Shown: positions 42,018-51,349, counted from the stretch's first letter. The stretch: 64,000 nt of DNA from Bacillota bacterium (GCA_023398575.1 JAEWSC010000056.1:59164-123163); one strand, 5' to 3'. Numbers and translations are program-made. Notes: a model not told the origin generated them from the sequence alone.

Positions 42018-43343
42018 ATGAACAAACCCCGTCGCCTAATTGCCGTCCTGCTTTGTCTGGTTCTCATGACGGCCATCTCTCTGTCCGCGGTAAGCTCAGC
42101 TCTGGCGGATGATACGATCATGCTGCGCTTCTGGGCTCATTGGGGCAGTGAACAGCGCCGGCCCACCATTGAAAAAATTGTGGCTGCCTTTAATGAGAAA
42201 TACAAGGATCAGGGCGTACAGGTGGAATACGTATACGTGCCCTACGGCGACATCGAAACGAAGATGATCGCATCCGTCACCGCCGGAAACCCCGCTTCCG
42301 TGGTCATCACCGCTATCGAAGACGTAGCTGTGAAGGCGATGCGCAATCAGGCGACCAACATTTCAGAGTACCTGGCCCCCGAAACCCAAGCCAAGTTCTA
42401 TGAAAAATATTGGGACATGGTGAAATGGAATGACGGCGTGTACGCTGTTCCATTCAACACCGATACCCGGCTTGTGTATTACAACAAGGCCATGTTTGAA
42501 AAAGCCGGCGTAAAGGCCGAAGAAATCAAGACCTGGGAAGATTTTCAGAACGTTTGCTTAAAGCTGGACGAAGCCATGGCCGGCGACGCCAACTACATGC
42601 TGGCCTTCTGTCCCACCCTGGGCAACTTTGGCTTTGACACCATTGCCATGGCCAATGGCTCCAACGGCATCTTTGACAATAACGTAAGCCCAGACAAGGT
42701 GAACCTTTCCTCCAAAGAAAACGTGGAAGCCCTGACCTTCATGAAATGGTTCGCCGACCGCTATGGCAAGGAAAAGGTGCAGGCCACTGACGCGGCCAAC
42801 GCCGGCGGCGCCCAGGACCTGTTCCTCTCCGGTAAGGTAGCCATGCTGGGCCAGACCTGCAACTATATCGCCACCATTGCCAAGTACAATGATGAAGCCA
42901 AGGTAGACTATGGCGTAATCGCCCTTCCGGCCGGCCCCTCCGCGGTGGATGGCAAGACCGGTGCTTGGGGCGGTGGGTTCGTATGCACCGTGCCCTATGG
43001 CACCGCCCACCCCAAAGAAGCCACCATGCTGGCTGAATTTCTGGCCACCGAAGGTGCAGCCATCTGGGCCGTGGAGCAAAAAGACGTGATGTGCGCCATC
43101 GCTGCCAACGAAAATCCCACCATGGCTGCCTCTGTGGGCTGGACCGAGGTGCTGGACCTGATGAACTATACCAAGGGCACCCGCAATCACATCTACTGCC
43201 GCAACGCCGCCACCTTCAAGGATGATGCTGTCAACTCCATCATGAAGACCTTCGAAGCCACCGATCCCACGACGGTGCTTTCCGATGCCGCCGCCAAGAT
43301 CGAGGCTGCCATCGAAAACGAGAAGTTTATCTTCGGAGAGTAA
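42018..43343 (+). CDS. Sugar ABC transporter substrate-binding protein (importer B)
   Basis: This 441-residue secreted binding protein has an N-terminal signal peptide (basic MNKPRR, hydrophobic LIAVLLCLVLMTAISL, AxA-type SALA|DD). No lipobox cysteine is at the cleavage site. The mature protein shows IMLRFWAHWG, VPFNTDTRLVYYNKAMFEKAG and LFLSGKVAMLGQT, as in UgpB/MalE-type proteins. AAAGGAGG precedes the ATG. It has its own consensus promoter and is followed by a hairpin, giving high expression relative to its permeases 5 kb upstream. Ligand probably mannosides, by context. Confidence 0.92.
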   Translation: MNKPRRLIAVLLCLVLMTAISLSAVSSALADDTIMLRFWAHWGSEQRRPTIEKIVAAFNEKYKDQGVQVEYVYVPYGDIETKMIASVTAGNPASVVITAIEDVAVKAMRNQATNISEYLAPETQAKFYEKYWDMVKWNDGVYAVPFNTDTRLVYYNKAMFEKAGVKAEEIKTWEDFQNVCLKLDEAMAGDANYMLAFCPTLGNFGFDTIAMANGSNGIFDNNVSPDKVNLSSKENVEALTFMKWFADRYGKEKVQATDAANAGGAQDLFLSGKVAMLGQTCNYIATIAKYNDEAKVDYGVIALPAGPSAVDGKTGAWGGGFVCTVPYGTAHPKEATMLAEFLATEGAAIWAVEQKDVMCAIAANENPTMAASVGWTEVLDLMNYTKGTRNHIYCRNAATFKDDAVNSIMKTFEATDPTTVLSDAAAKIEAAIENEKFIFGE

Positions 43344-43390
43344 GATAACTCATTTCTCAATTACATAGCGTAAGCCCATTTAAAGCGCGG

Positions 43391-43420
43391 GAGGGAGTTA
43401 GCGATTCCGTTAGCTCCCTC
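43391..43420 (+). terminator. Intercistronic hairpin after the binding-protein gene
   Basis: GAGGGAGTTAGCG pairs with CGTTAGCTCCCTC (two G-U pairs), with a 4-base loop and only a poor T-tract (CTCTTGT). It probably works as a partial terminator or 3' stabiliser, since a gene follows in the same direction 75 bp later. Confidence 0.5.
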
Positions 43421-43495
43421 CTCTTGTATCGCGGCCTGCCCAAGGGCTGTGAACTCTAGCCTGGGGCCGCTTGATACCAGCAAAGGAGAACGCAT

Positions 43496-44155
43496 ATGCC
43501 AAAAACCGCAGCAATCATCCATACCACCTCCGCCACACTGGAGCCGCTTCGGCAGCTTGCCCAGCGTATATTGCCCGGCGTTTCCGTGCGCAACTATCTG
43601 GATGACAGCCTGCTGCCTGAAATCAACCGGGATGGATGCCTCTCCGCCGCTGTTAGGTACCGTTTTTTATCGCTTACCCAAGCAGCGGCCCTTGGCATGC
43701 CAGATGCCATGCTGTGCGCCTGCTCCTCGGTAGGTGAACTGGTAGAAGAGCTGCACGGTGTTTTCTGCATCCCTTTTCTGCGCATTGACGAGCCCATGGC
43801 GGAAATGGCGGCAGCCTTTTCAGGCCGCGTAACGGTATGCGCCACGCTGCCCTCCACGCTAAAACCCACCCTTCATCTGATTGAGCGCAAGACCAGAGAG
43901 CAAAACAGTAAGGCCCAGTTGGAAAGCTGCTTGATTGAAGGCGCAGGAGCTCTTTTGAACAAGGGCGACATCGCGGGGTATGACGCACTGCTCAAAAGCA
44001 GTTTCCATGCGCTGGCCGCGAAAAGCGATCTGATTGTGCTGGCCCAGGCCTCCATGGCCCGTGCGGCGGAAACATTGAACGAAGAAGACCGCGAAAAGTT
44101 CCTTACCAGCCCCGAAAGCGGCATGAAAGCCCTGGCGGCGCTGTTTGAAAAGTGA
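43496..44155 (+). CDS. Aspartate/glutamate racemase-family protein
   Basis: This 219-residue protein has the two-cysteine signature of the Asp/Glu/hydantoin racemase superfamily: one cysteine in MLCACSSVGEL near residue 75 and one in TVCATLPSTLKPT near 115. Family members also act as decarboxylases or isomerases of malonates and maleate. AAAGGAG precedes the ATG. It opens a segment with an FBA-type aldolase and a DUF1537 kinase, which suggests a role with a hydroxyacid rather than in cell-wall synthesis. Confidence 0.82.
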   Translation: MPKTAAIIHTTSATLEPLRQLAQRILPGVSVRNYLDDSLLPEINRDGCLSAAVRYRFLSLTQAAALGMPDAMLCACSSVGELVEELHGVFCIPFLRIDEPMAEMAAAFSGRVTVCATLPSTLKPTLHLIERKTREQNSKAQLESCLIEGAGALLNKGDIAGYDALLKSSFHALAAKSDLIVLAQASMARAAETLNEEDREKFLTSPESGMKALAALFEK

Positions 44156-44219
44156 AAGCTCATCGCCCCTTCCTGTGGGCGGTATTCATAGATAGACTAT
44201 GTGTCAGGAGTGCAGCCAA

Positions 44220-45140
44220 GTGAAAAGAAATGATATTATCAGGCAATATGCCCTGGCGGAAGCGGGCGGTTATGCCCTGGGCAGCTTTTCTCCCAGAAAC
44301 ACCGTTCTGATCCCCTATGTGATTGAGGCCGCCAAAGCGCAAAAATCCCCTGTCATTGTGCAGATATCCTCCAATGAAATGAAATGGTTTGAGCTTTCGC
44401 CAAGAGAGTTTGCCGACGCCTTTTATGCCGCGGCAGAAGGCAGTTCTGTGCCCGTGATACTGCACCTGGATCATACCTACGACATGGATGTGATCAAGAG
44501 CGCCATTGCGGCGGGCTTCCAATCCGTCATGATGGATGGCAGCAAGCTCCCCTTTGAAAAGAATATTGCCATCACCCGTGAGGTTGTGGAATATGCCCAC
44601 GAAATGGATGTGGCGGTGGAGGCGGAGCTGGGCAGTATCGGTGGTGCCGACAAATTGGAAACCGGCGGGGATGAATCTCTTTACACCGTGCCTGAGCAGG
44701 CGGCGGAATTCGTTGAGCGAACCGGCTGCGATAGCCTGGCCGTCAGCGTGGGCACGGCCCATGGCGTTTATGCTGTGAAAAACCCCAGGCTGGATTTCAC
44801 CCGCATTCAAAAAATACGCGGCCTGACGGCTGTTCCACTGGTGCTTCACGGCGGCTCAGGCCTGCCCCAGCACACAGTAGAGCAGGCGATCCGCATGGGC
44901 GGCCAGGGCGGTATCTGCAAGCTGAACATCGCCACCGACCTGGAACTGATTTTTCAGCAGGTCATGGGTATAGGCAGGCTCCCCAACCGGGAGACCGTGC
45001 TGCTTGATCCAGCCCGGTTGAAAAAGGCTGGTCAAAAGGTGCAGGCCTTTTGCGAGGACCGCATCAAAACCTTCCTGTTCAGCGCGGGAAAGGCGGAGGA
45101 CGCGGAGGTGTTTGGGTGCGAAAAAAACGTGTCGGTGTAG
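44220..45140 (+). CDS. Class II fructose-bisphosphate-aldolase-type ketose-phosphate aldolase
   Basis: This 306-residue zinc aldolase of the FBA/tagatose-bisphosphate (GatY/KbaY) family has HLDHTYD near residue 85 (zinc histidine), VEAELGSIGG near 137, VSVGTAHGVY near 180 with a zinc histidine and LHGGSGLP near 210. A GTG at 44220 is preferred, with AGGAG 9 bases upstream; the ATG at 44199 has no such site. Its last 25 bases overlap the kinase gene. The likely reaction is retro-aldol cleavage of a phosphorylated ketose or sugar acid made by that kinase. Confidence 0.88.
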   Translation: MKRNDIIRQYALAEAGGYALGSFSPRNTVLIPYVIEAAKAQKSPVIVQISSNEMKWFELSPREFADAFYAAAEGSSVPVILHLDHTYDMDVIKSAIAAGFQSVMMDGSKLPFEKNIAITREVVEYAHEMDVAVEAELGSIGGADKLETGGDESLYTVPEQAAEFVERTGCDSLAVSVGTAHGVYAVKNPRLDFTRIQKIRGLTAVPLVLHGGSGLPQHTVEQAIRMGGQGGICKLNIATDLELIFQQVMGIGRLPNRETVLLDPARLKKAGQKVQAFCEDRIKTFLFSAGKAEDAEVFGCEKNVSV

Positions 45141-46441
45141 TAGCCGATGACATCACCGGTGCCAATGACATTGGGGTCATGCTGGCTGGAAACGGTTATA
45201 TTTCGGGCATCTTTTCCTTGAAGAACATGCCGGAAGTATCAGAAACGGCAGGCCTTGACGCGGTGATTATCAATACCGACAGCCGCCTGGACGATGAGTT
45301 CACCGCCGCCAGGAAGACAGAGAAGGCCTGCCGCTTTTTGCAGTCACTGCCCTGTGATGTATACCACAGTAAAACCTGCAGCGTGTTTCGTGGCAATATC
45401 GGCGCGCAGTTTGATACCATGAGGACCTGCCTGAAAGCGGCCTGCTCCATGGTAGTATTAGGCTTTCCAAGAAACGGGCGAACTACTGTTCACGGTATTC
45501 ATTACGTGAACGGCGTCAGGCTGGAAGACACCATGTTTCGTAATGACCCGATCCACCCCATGACACAAAGCGATTTGAAAGCCATACTGTCCGGCCAAAG
45601 CAGCGGCAGGGTGGCAGTATTTGACGCGACTAGCCTGGATTTGCCAAGGGAAGAAGCCCAGGCGGAATTGAATCTGCTAAAAAATGAATGCGAATATATT
45701 ATCTTCGATGTGCGGCATCAGCAGGATCTGGCTGTCATTGCCGGGCTTATCGCTGGGGAAACATGCCTGTGCGGCAGCAGCGCCATTTGTGAGGAGCTGC
45801 CCAAGGTGTGGGCGGATCTCCAGCCGGTAACCAGCCCGGCGGAGGGCCTTGTGCATAGCATAGCGGACCCCTGCGGTACGCTGGTCGTCTGCGGCAGCTT
45901 GACAAAGCCTGCAAAAGAACAGGTAGGCTACCTGCTGAAAGCAGGAATTCAGGGCGTTGAGCTTCCGGCCTGGGAACTGTTTGATAATGCGTTTTGCGAA
46001 AATCATATCGCCCGTCTTGCGAATCAATTGTGCTCGAATCTTTTGGGCGGCTCTCCGGCACTTTTGTATACGCCCCAGGAGGAAGACAAAATTGCCATGA
46101 CCAAGGACGCTGGCAGAAGAATGGGGCTTGATGATGCGCAGACCGGCCGCCTGATCTCCAAGGCGCTTGAGGAAATTGTATCCATTGTCGCAAAACGCAC
46201 GGGTTTAAAAAAGGTGGTAGCGGCAGGCGGCGAAACATCGTCCGCCGTGGCTGACGGCCTTCAAATTCGCAAAATGGTTATTATTCAAGAAATCGAAGCC
46301 GGTTTGCCGGCCATGTATGGCTATACGGAGCGGGGAGAGGAACTGCTTCTTGTCTTTAAGAGCGGCAGCTTTGGCAGCCCTTCCTTCCTTGCAAAAAGCA
46401 TTGACAGCCTAAAACGCCTTCAGGAGGGATGCCTGCCATGA
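45116..46441 (+). CDS. Four-carbon acid sugar kinase family protein (DUF1537), second copy
   Basis: This 441-residue kinase has VVADDITGANDIGV at the N-terminus, KTCSVFRGNIG near residue 84, GFPRNGRTTVHGIHY near 115, and AAGGETSSAV plus KSGSFG in the C-terminal half. KTCS replaces the common KTDS motif. The start is a GTG with GGAGG 7 bases upstream, inside the aldolase gene. Relatives phosphorylate tetronates and related acids. Its partner here is an FBA-type aldolase instead of PdxA2, so the substrate probably differs from the first copy. It overlaps the next gene by ATGA. Confidence 0.85.
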   Translation: MRKKRVGVVADDITGANDIGVMLAGNGYISGIFSLKNMPEVSETAGLDAVIINTDSRLDDEFTAARKTEKACRFLQSLPCDVYHSKTCSVFRGNIGAQFDTMRTCLKAACSMVVLGFPRNGRTTVHGIHYVNGVRLEDTMFRNDPIHPMTQSDLKAILSGQSSGRVAVFDATSLDLPREEAQAELNLLKNECEYIIFDVRHQQDLAVIAGLIAGETCLCGSSAICEELPKVWADLQPVTSPAEGLVHSIADPCGTLVVCGSLTKPAKEQVGYLLKAGIQGVELPAWELFDNAFCENHIARLANQLCSNLLGGSPALLYTPQEEDKIAMTKDAGRRMGLDDAQTGRLISKALEEIVSIVAKRTGLKKVVAAGGETSSAVADGLQIRKMVIIQEIEAGLPAMYGYTERGEELLLVFKSGSFGSPSFLAKSIDSLKRLQEGCLP

Positions 46442-49400
46442 TGCAAGCGCCTTTGTTTATCACCCCTGCAATGGAAGAAATGACGGATTGCTTCCGCGCC
46501 CCCATGGCCTCCCGGGAATTTGCGCCTGATGGAGGCATTTTGCGGGGCTGGCCCTCCTTTCACGCATCACCGGCCGACCCGGACGGCGGTTATCAATGCC
46601 ATACATATACTGTGCGCTTTTTGATGGCTCAGCCGGTGGATTGTACGCTTTTTCTGGAGGTTATTGCTTCCACCCCCAGGCTGCCGGACATCCGTATCAG
46701 CATCAATGGCAAAGAGGGCATGTTGTATCCCTATCCCACGCCCAGCCGCGATAACGAAATCAAACCGGCGCATGCCCTGCATGCTGCTATCTACAGCAAG
46801 GATACATTGACGGTGCCGCTTCACAAGGGGTTGTTTGCCGATGGGGAAAACACACTTGCTGTGACGGCTGTGGATGACGGCAGCTGCTTGGCGGTGGAAA
46901 ATCCCCAGGCTGTTTTGCGGCTGGACCGCATGGCATCCGCCTGCGGTTTTCATTATGGCAAGCTGGCGCTTTACCACGGGCTTCTCGTGAGCATGCGGGA
47001 TACGTGCCATATGCGGCCCAGCGCGGTCTATGTAAAGGGCGAAGATGGGCTTATGGAAAAGTGCGACTGCGTGCTTTCACCTGCCTTTTTGGAAAACGCG
47101 CCGGATACGGTCAGCAGCAGGATCGCGCTGACTTTTGAAGGCGCCAACATGACTGTGCCTTACTCTTTTGTACGCAATGCATTTGGCCAATACCGCGTGC
47201 CCTTCTTATTGCCGGATGGGCAGGGAGCTGTATCCTATACCGTTTCCGGTGCCATAAATGCCACTGGCACGTTTTTGCGCCGCCGCAAATGGAAGGTTTT
47301 CACCACGCCTCATGCACATACCGATATCGGCTATACCCACCGCCAGTGGGAAGTGGCCGAGCGCATGAGCAGGAATCTGGATACCGCACTTTCAATGTTG
47401 AGCGGCGAGGAAAAGGACGCTTTTTCCTACATTCTCGATTCTGCCTGGGCGCTAGACGATTTTCTGGACACAAGGAATGCCCAGGCCCTGTCTGCTGTCA
47501 TCAACGCGGCAAGGGACGGAAAGCTGGGCGTTCCCGCAAACTATGTGGATTTGCTGACCCAGTTCGCCTCGCTTGAGGATTTGATACACAACGGCGACTT
47601 TACAAAAAGCCTCTTAGGCCCTCACGGCATTTGTGCCGACCGGGTGGATATGGTGGATGTGGCCTCCGCCACAGGCGCGTACCCCACGATTCTTGCGGGA
47701 ATGGGCGTAAAATACCTGCTTCACGCCGACAATCAGGATAGAGGGCCGTTCCGGCTGAACGGAGGCCTCCATCGCCAAAGCCCCTTCTGGTGGGAGGGGC
47801 CGGATGGCAGCCGTATTCTCACGTGGCTTGCCAGAATGTATTGTGAGCTGAAAAAGGTGTGCGGCTCTCCGGGTTCCCTGCCGGCTGCCGAGCGCGGGCT
47901 GAATATGTGGCTGATGGAGTATGAGCGGGAGGACTATGCGCCTGATGCTGTGATCCTTTACGGTCAGGAGGCGGACAATACCGACCTGGATGTGCGCATG
48001 GCTGCTTTCCAGAAGGCCTGGGGAGAATACGCGGAATATCCCAAGCTCATCCCCTCCAACGGAAGCAGCTTTTTTGAATATGTACAACCCTATTCGGACA
48101 CCTTCCCCGTTTTCAAAGGCGATGAGGGCGCTTACTGGGAGGATGGGGCTGCCTCCAGCCTGCTGGCCTCAATCAAAGTGCGCAAAGCCCAGGCAGGGCT
48201 CAAGTGCGCCGAGGTCTTGGAAAGCCTGGCATCCCTGTATGCCCCCGGTACTTGCTTTCCTCAAGACCAATATGCACAGGCCTGGAAGCAGGTGCTACTG
48301 TACGACGAGCACACCTGGGGCGCGTTTTTGTCTGGCAGCGATCCGCAGGCGCTTTTGCAGCGGGATCAATGGCAGGTCAAAGAGCATATGGCTAATAATG
48401 CCTTTGCCTGGCGCGAAAAGCTGCTTTTGAGAGGAGCAACGCGGCTGAGCCTTTCGTGGAACAACCAGAGTCGGGAAGTGGTGGTCTATAACCCCTACAG
48501 CTTCCCGCTGGGCGGCTTGGTGGAGGTCGAGTTCGGGGCAAATGAAACCGTATGCACCCCCGAAGGCCAAGAGCTTCCATGGCGTAAAATCCGGGAGACT
48601 GCCACCCAGGTAGCAGCGGAAGTGCTGATTCCAGAAATCCCGCCCCTCGCCTACAGGCGTTTTCCCTTGCGCCAGAAAAAGGCCGGCGATACGCGCGGCC
48701 AGGCAACGCCTCTTGCGCAGGAGAAGCGCATTCTTCTGGAAAACGAATACTACAAAGTGGTTATCGATGCCGAGGCAGGTTTTGTGACCTCCCTGTGGGA
48801 CAAGGAATGCGGGCGGGAAGTGTGCGCAGAAGGGGAGGGCATTGGCCGGATATTGTATACGAGGGGCGGCCGGGGCACCACCCTGCTGGGTAACCACGCG
48901 GGCCTTTCAAAAACCGGCGGCATCACGGCCGACGGTTTCTTTCCCCAAAGCTGGAGCGCGGAGAAGACACCGGCGGGGGAAAGAGCCTTCATTAACGGCC
49001 AGGCAGTGCTGGGCAGTGCGGTTGTTACTTATTCGCTGCCCAAGGGAGTAAAACGTTTGGATATTTGCCTGGAATACGAAAAGCAGGCCACCGACGAGCC
49101 GGAGGCCGTGTATGTTGCCTTTTCCCTCCATGCAAAAGAGGACGCAAAGGTACTCAGCGACAGCCAGGTGGGATGGGTGGACTGGCAGGAAGGCGTTCTA
49201 CCTGGAGGCTGCAGAGAATGGCTACCGCTTCAAACCTCCATGCTGGTTCAAGACGACGGGTACGATTTGCAAATAGCCTCTCCCGATGCCTTTTTGTTTA
49301 CGGTGAACCAGCCTGTGCAAGGGCTTTGGGAAAGCGATTTGCCGGTGCGCGGAGGCCGTCTGTACTCCTATGCACTGAACAATTATTGGCGCTGCAACTA

Positions 49401-49842
49401 CTTGGGCAGCCAGGGCGGCACCTTTACCCTGCGCTACAGCATTACCTCTGCCGTATCCATTCCCTTTGAAAAGGCCTTTGCCTTTGGCTGGGCCGCGCGC
49501 CAAGGGTTGTATGCCCAGCGCATGAGCTATCAGGAATTCCGCGGAACAATTCCCGAAGCGCTGGCAGATTCCGCCGGGGGAACGCTGATGAAAGCGGATT
49601 CCGATCATATCTTTGTAAACACCCTGCGCGGCACAGGGGAGGAGAAAAGTTGCCTCCTTCGGCTAATGGAATGCGGCGGGCGCGCCGGCGCAATCACCGT
49701 TTCCCTGCCAGGATGTGTCTTTTATCAAGAGGCAGACCACCTTGGCCGGCCCCATGGTGAAAAGCGTGCCGCGATGGGGGAAACATTCCAAACAACCATG
49801 ACCCCTTGGCAGGTAAAAAGCTTGCTATTGCACTTTTCATAG
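46438..49842 (+). CDS. Large GH38-type alpha-mannosidase with extra N-terminal beta-domains
   Basis: This 1134-residue protein begins with about 285 residues of beta-sandwich resembling carbohydrate-binding or lyase-associated domains (TLFLEVIAS, IRISINGKEG). The GH38 core then starts with TTPHAHTDIGYTHRQWE (metal ligands H294 and D296). The canonical DSFGHS nucleophile region is replaced by MVDVASATGAYP, with D407 the likely nucleophile. It belongs to a divergent GH38 subfamily, different from the three 800-residue copies. The ATG overlaps the kinase stop, with AGGAGG 11 bases upstream. Specificity unknown. Confidence 0.82.
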   Translation: MMQAPLFITPAMEEMTDCFRAPMASREFAPDGGILRGWPSFHASPADPDGGYQCHTYTVRFLMAQPVDCTLFLEVIASTPRLPDIRISINGKEGMLYPYPTPSRDNEIKPAHALHAAIYSKDTLTVPLHKGLFADGENTLAVTAVDDGSCLAVENPQAVLRLDRMASACGFHYGKLALYHGLLVSMRDTCHMRPSAVYVKGEDGLMEKCDCVLSPAFLENAPDTVSSRIALTFEGANMTVPYSFVRNAFGQYRVPFLLPDGQGAVSYTVSGAINATGTFLRRRKWKVFTTPHAHTDIGYTHRQWEVAERMSRNLDTALSMLSGEEKDAFSYILDSAWALDDFLDTRNAQALSAVINAARDGKLGVPANYVDLLTQFASLEDLIHNGDFTKSLLGPHGICADRVDMVDVASATGAYPTILAGMGVKYLLHADNQDRGPFRLNGGLHRQSPFWWEGPDGSRILTWLARMYCELKKVCGSPGSLPAAERGLNMWLMEYEREDYAPDAVILYGQEADNTDLDVRMAAFQKAWGEYAEYPKLIPSNGSSFFEYVQPYSDTFPVFKGDEGAYWEDGAASSLLASIKVRKAQAGLKCAEVLESLASLYAPGTCFPQDQYAQAWKQVLLYDEHTWGAFLSGSDPQALLQRDQWQVKEHMANNAFAWREKLLLRGATRLSLSWNNQSREVVVYNPYSFPLGGLVEVEFGANETVCTPEGQELPWRKIRETATQVAAEVLIPEIPPLAYRRFPLRQKKAGDTRGQATPLAQEKRILLENEYYKVVIDAEAGFVTSLWDKECGREVCAEGEGIGRILYTRGGRGTTLLGNHAGLSKTGGITADGFFPQSWSAEKTPAGERAFINGQAVLGSAVVTYSLPKGVKRLDICLEYEKQATDEPEAVYVAFSLHAKEDAKVLSDSQVGWVDWQEGVLPGGCREWLPLQTSMLVQDDGYDLQIASPDAFLFTVNQPVQGLWESDLPVRGGRLYSYALNNYWRCNYLGSQGGTFTLRYSITSAVSIPFEKAFAFGWAARQGLYAQRMSYQEFRGTIPEALADSAGGTLMKADSDHIFVNTLRGTGEEKSCLLRLMECGGRAGAITVSLPGCVFYQEADHLGRPHGEKRAAMGETFQTTMTPWQVKSLLLHFS

Positions 49843-49850
49843 CTAAGCCG

Positions 49851-50105
49851 CCCATGCGTACGGCAGGATTTTGCCGTATCAATGGGTAGGCTCTGAGAGC
49901 ATGCGTGAAGGGGGCGGTGAGGATTTCGCGTCTTCGCACGCGACCAAAGGGCTTTCTGCTCAGTCCGGCCAGCTCAATAGTTACATTGCTGCGCTTTCGC
50001 TTGCATTGCTCCTTTTTGCTGGCCTCCTGCGCCTTGCCTGTTTACGCCAGCGGCGGCAGTGCTTCGGAACCTTTGCATACATTCAGGTGCCTTTTTCTTA
50101 ACTAT
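49851..50105. repeat. Candidate dispersed intergenic element beginning with a hairpin
   Basis: After the GH38 stop comes a hairpin (CCCAT-gcg-TACGGCA, loop, TGCCGTA-tca-ATGGG, 49851-49886) and then about 210 bp that are open in two frames without the codon usage of a real gene. I recall similar text recurring between genes in gut Firmicutes, but could not check. The remainder of the 457-bp gap (50106-50299) holds the LacI promoter and operators. Confidence 0.25.
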
Positions 50106-50144
50106 TCATCCAAATAGGTGCTTCACTCATCAGCATTTTTTGAT

Positions 50145-50155
50145 GGGAACGTTAC
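50145..50155. promoter_or_regulatory. Upstream LacI operator GGGAACGTTAC
   Basis: It matches the downstream operator at ten of eleven bases and lies 123 bp from it, centre to centre. This suits repression loop formation or a site for a second promoter. Confidence 0.5.
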
Positions 50156-50222
50156 TTATTTTTATTTTGTTACAATTTCTTGATTCTGGCGGCATTATGC
50201 ATAATTTTTAACATAATTACGG

Positions 50223-50249
50223 TTGACATACCCATTTTTTCGTGATAAT
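50223..50249 (+). promoter_or_regulatory. Promoter of the LacI-importer C operon
   Basis: TTGACA (50223-50228) with GATAAT at 15-base spacing (50244-50249) or a weaker TAATGT at 18 bases. The operator lies just downstream. Confidence 0.55.
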
Positions 50250-50267
50250 GTAATGCATATCAGAAAC

Positions 50268-50278
50268 GGGAACGTTCC
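50268..50278. promoter_or_regulatory. LacI operator GGGAACGTTCC
   Basis: It contains the perfect palindrome GGAACGTTCC with a central CG, as in LacI-family sites. It lies just after the predicted start and 22 bp before the regulator's ATG. Confidence 0.65.
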
Positions 50279-50299
50279 TAAAATAAAGGCGGCGATTGT

Positions 50300-51349
50300 A
50301 TGGCAGCAACGATTATTGATATCGCGGAGCTGGCGGGTACCTCCAAAAGCACCGTTTCCCGGTACTTGACTGGCGGCGCCGTAAAAAAGAAAACGGCGGC
50401 CAGCATTGAAGCCGCCATCTCCTCTTTGCAGTATGCGCCCAACATTAACGCCCGCCGTCTGGTGCAGGCCAAGACCAATGTAATCGGCGTTGTCTTCGAC
50501 GATATTTCCATGTATTTTTACGCGGAGATCATGCAGGGCATCCAGGATGTGGCCAACCAAAGCCAATACATCTGCAATTTTTTCAGCCGTGCCAACTGCA
50601 ACCGCCGGGAAGTCGATTTTCTGTCGCTGTTTGCCCAGGGCCAGGTGGACGGCATCGTGTTTGCCACCTTCCGCCAGCGGGATGCCCAGGAAATAGCCTC
50701 CATCGCCGCCACAGGATTGCCGGTGGTGCTGTTGGGCTCCCGGGCCGACCATTCCGGCATCTCCCATGTGGATGTGGACAACAGGCTGGGTATTAGCGAA
50801 CTGGTCGGCTATCTTCACAGCATGGGACATAATCGTATCGCCTATTTAAACGGGCCCCAGGTCATGCCGGCGGCCTTGAGCCGGCTGGACGGCTATATGC
50901 AGGGCCTGCGCAACTGTGGCCTTCCTTTTCAAAAAGGGTTGGTGGTGGATGTGCCCTGGTCGGTGGAAGGCGGTAGGGCTGCCATTGAGGAGCTTGCGGC
51001 GCGCCGGGAATCTTATACCGCCCTGATTGGCTCCAATGAATTCTGCGCCTTTGGCGCGGCCAGGGCGCTGCAGGCAATGGGTATGAGTGTTCCGGAGGAT
51101 GTATCTGTCGCCGGTTTTGATGACAGCCCCCTTTTGCAATACGCCACCCCCAGCATCACCACTCTTCGCCAGCCCTTTTTGCAAATGGGGCAGATGGCCG
51201 TGCGCCAATTGATGACCAGGCTGCAGGACCCGCAGACGACACCTGTTTCCGTATACCTTCAGCCCAAGTTAATGGCGCGAAGCTCCTGCGCAAAAGCGAG
51301 CATGGTGGAGGTAAAAGCTGAAACAGAGGAAGGTGGTGCGGCATGCTGA
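50300..51349 (+). CDS. LacI-family regulator of importer C
   Basis: This 349-residue protein has an N-terminal HTH (IIDIAELAGTSKSTVSRYL), hinge residues NARRLVQAKTN, and a sugar-binding sensor domain (GVVFDDISMYFYAEIMQGI, DGIVFATF, AYLNGPQ, VAGFDDSPLLQYA). AAAGGCGG precedes the ATG. It overlaps the permease gene by 7 bases and is therefore in the operon it probably controls, with two GGGAACGTT sites upstream. Effector probably a mannoside or other oligosaccharide. Confidence 0.93.
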   Translation: MAATIIDIAELAGTSKSTVSRYLTGGAVKKKTAASIEAAISSLQYAPNINARRLVQAKTNVIGVVFDDISMYFYAEIMQGIQDVANQSQYICNFFSRANCNRREVDFLSLFAQGQVDGIVFATFRQRDAQEIASIAATGLPVVLLGSRADHSGISHVDVDNRLGISELVGYLHSMGHNRIAYLNGPQVMPAALSRLDGYMQGLRNCGLPFQKGLVVDVPWSVEGGRAAIEELAARRESYTALIGSNEFCAFGAARALQAMGMSVPEDVSVAGFDDSPLLQYATPSITTLRQPFLQMGQMAVRQLMTRLQDPQTTPVSVYLQPKLMARSSCAKASMVEVKAETEEGGAAC

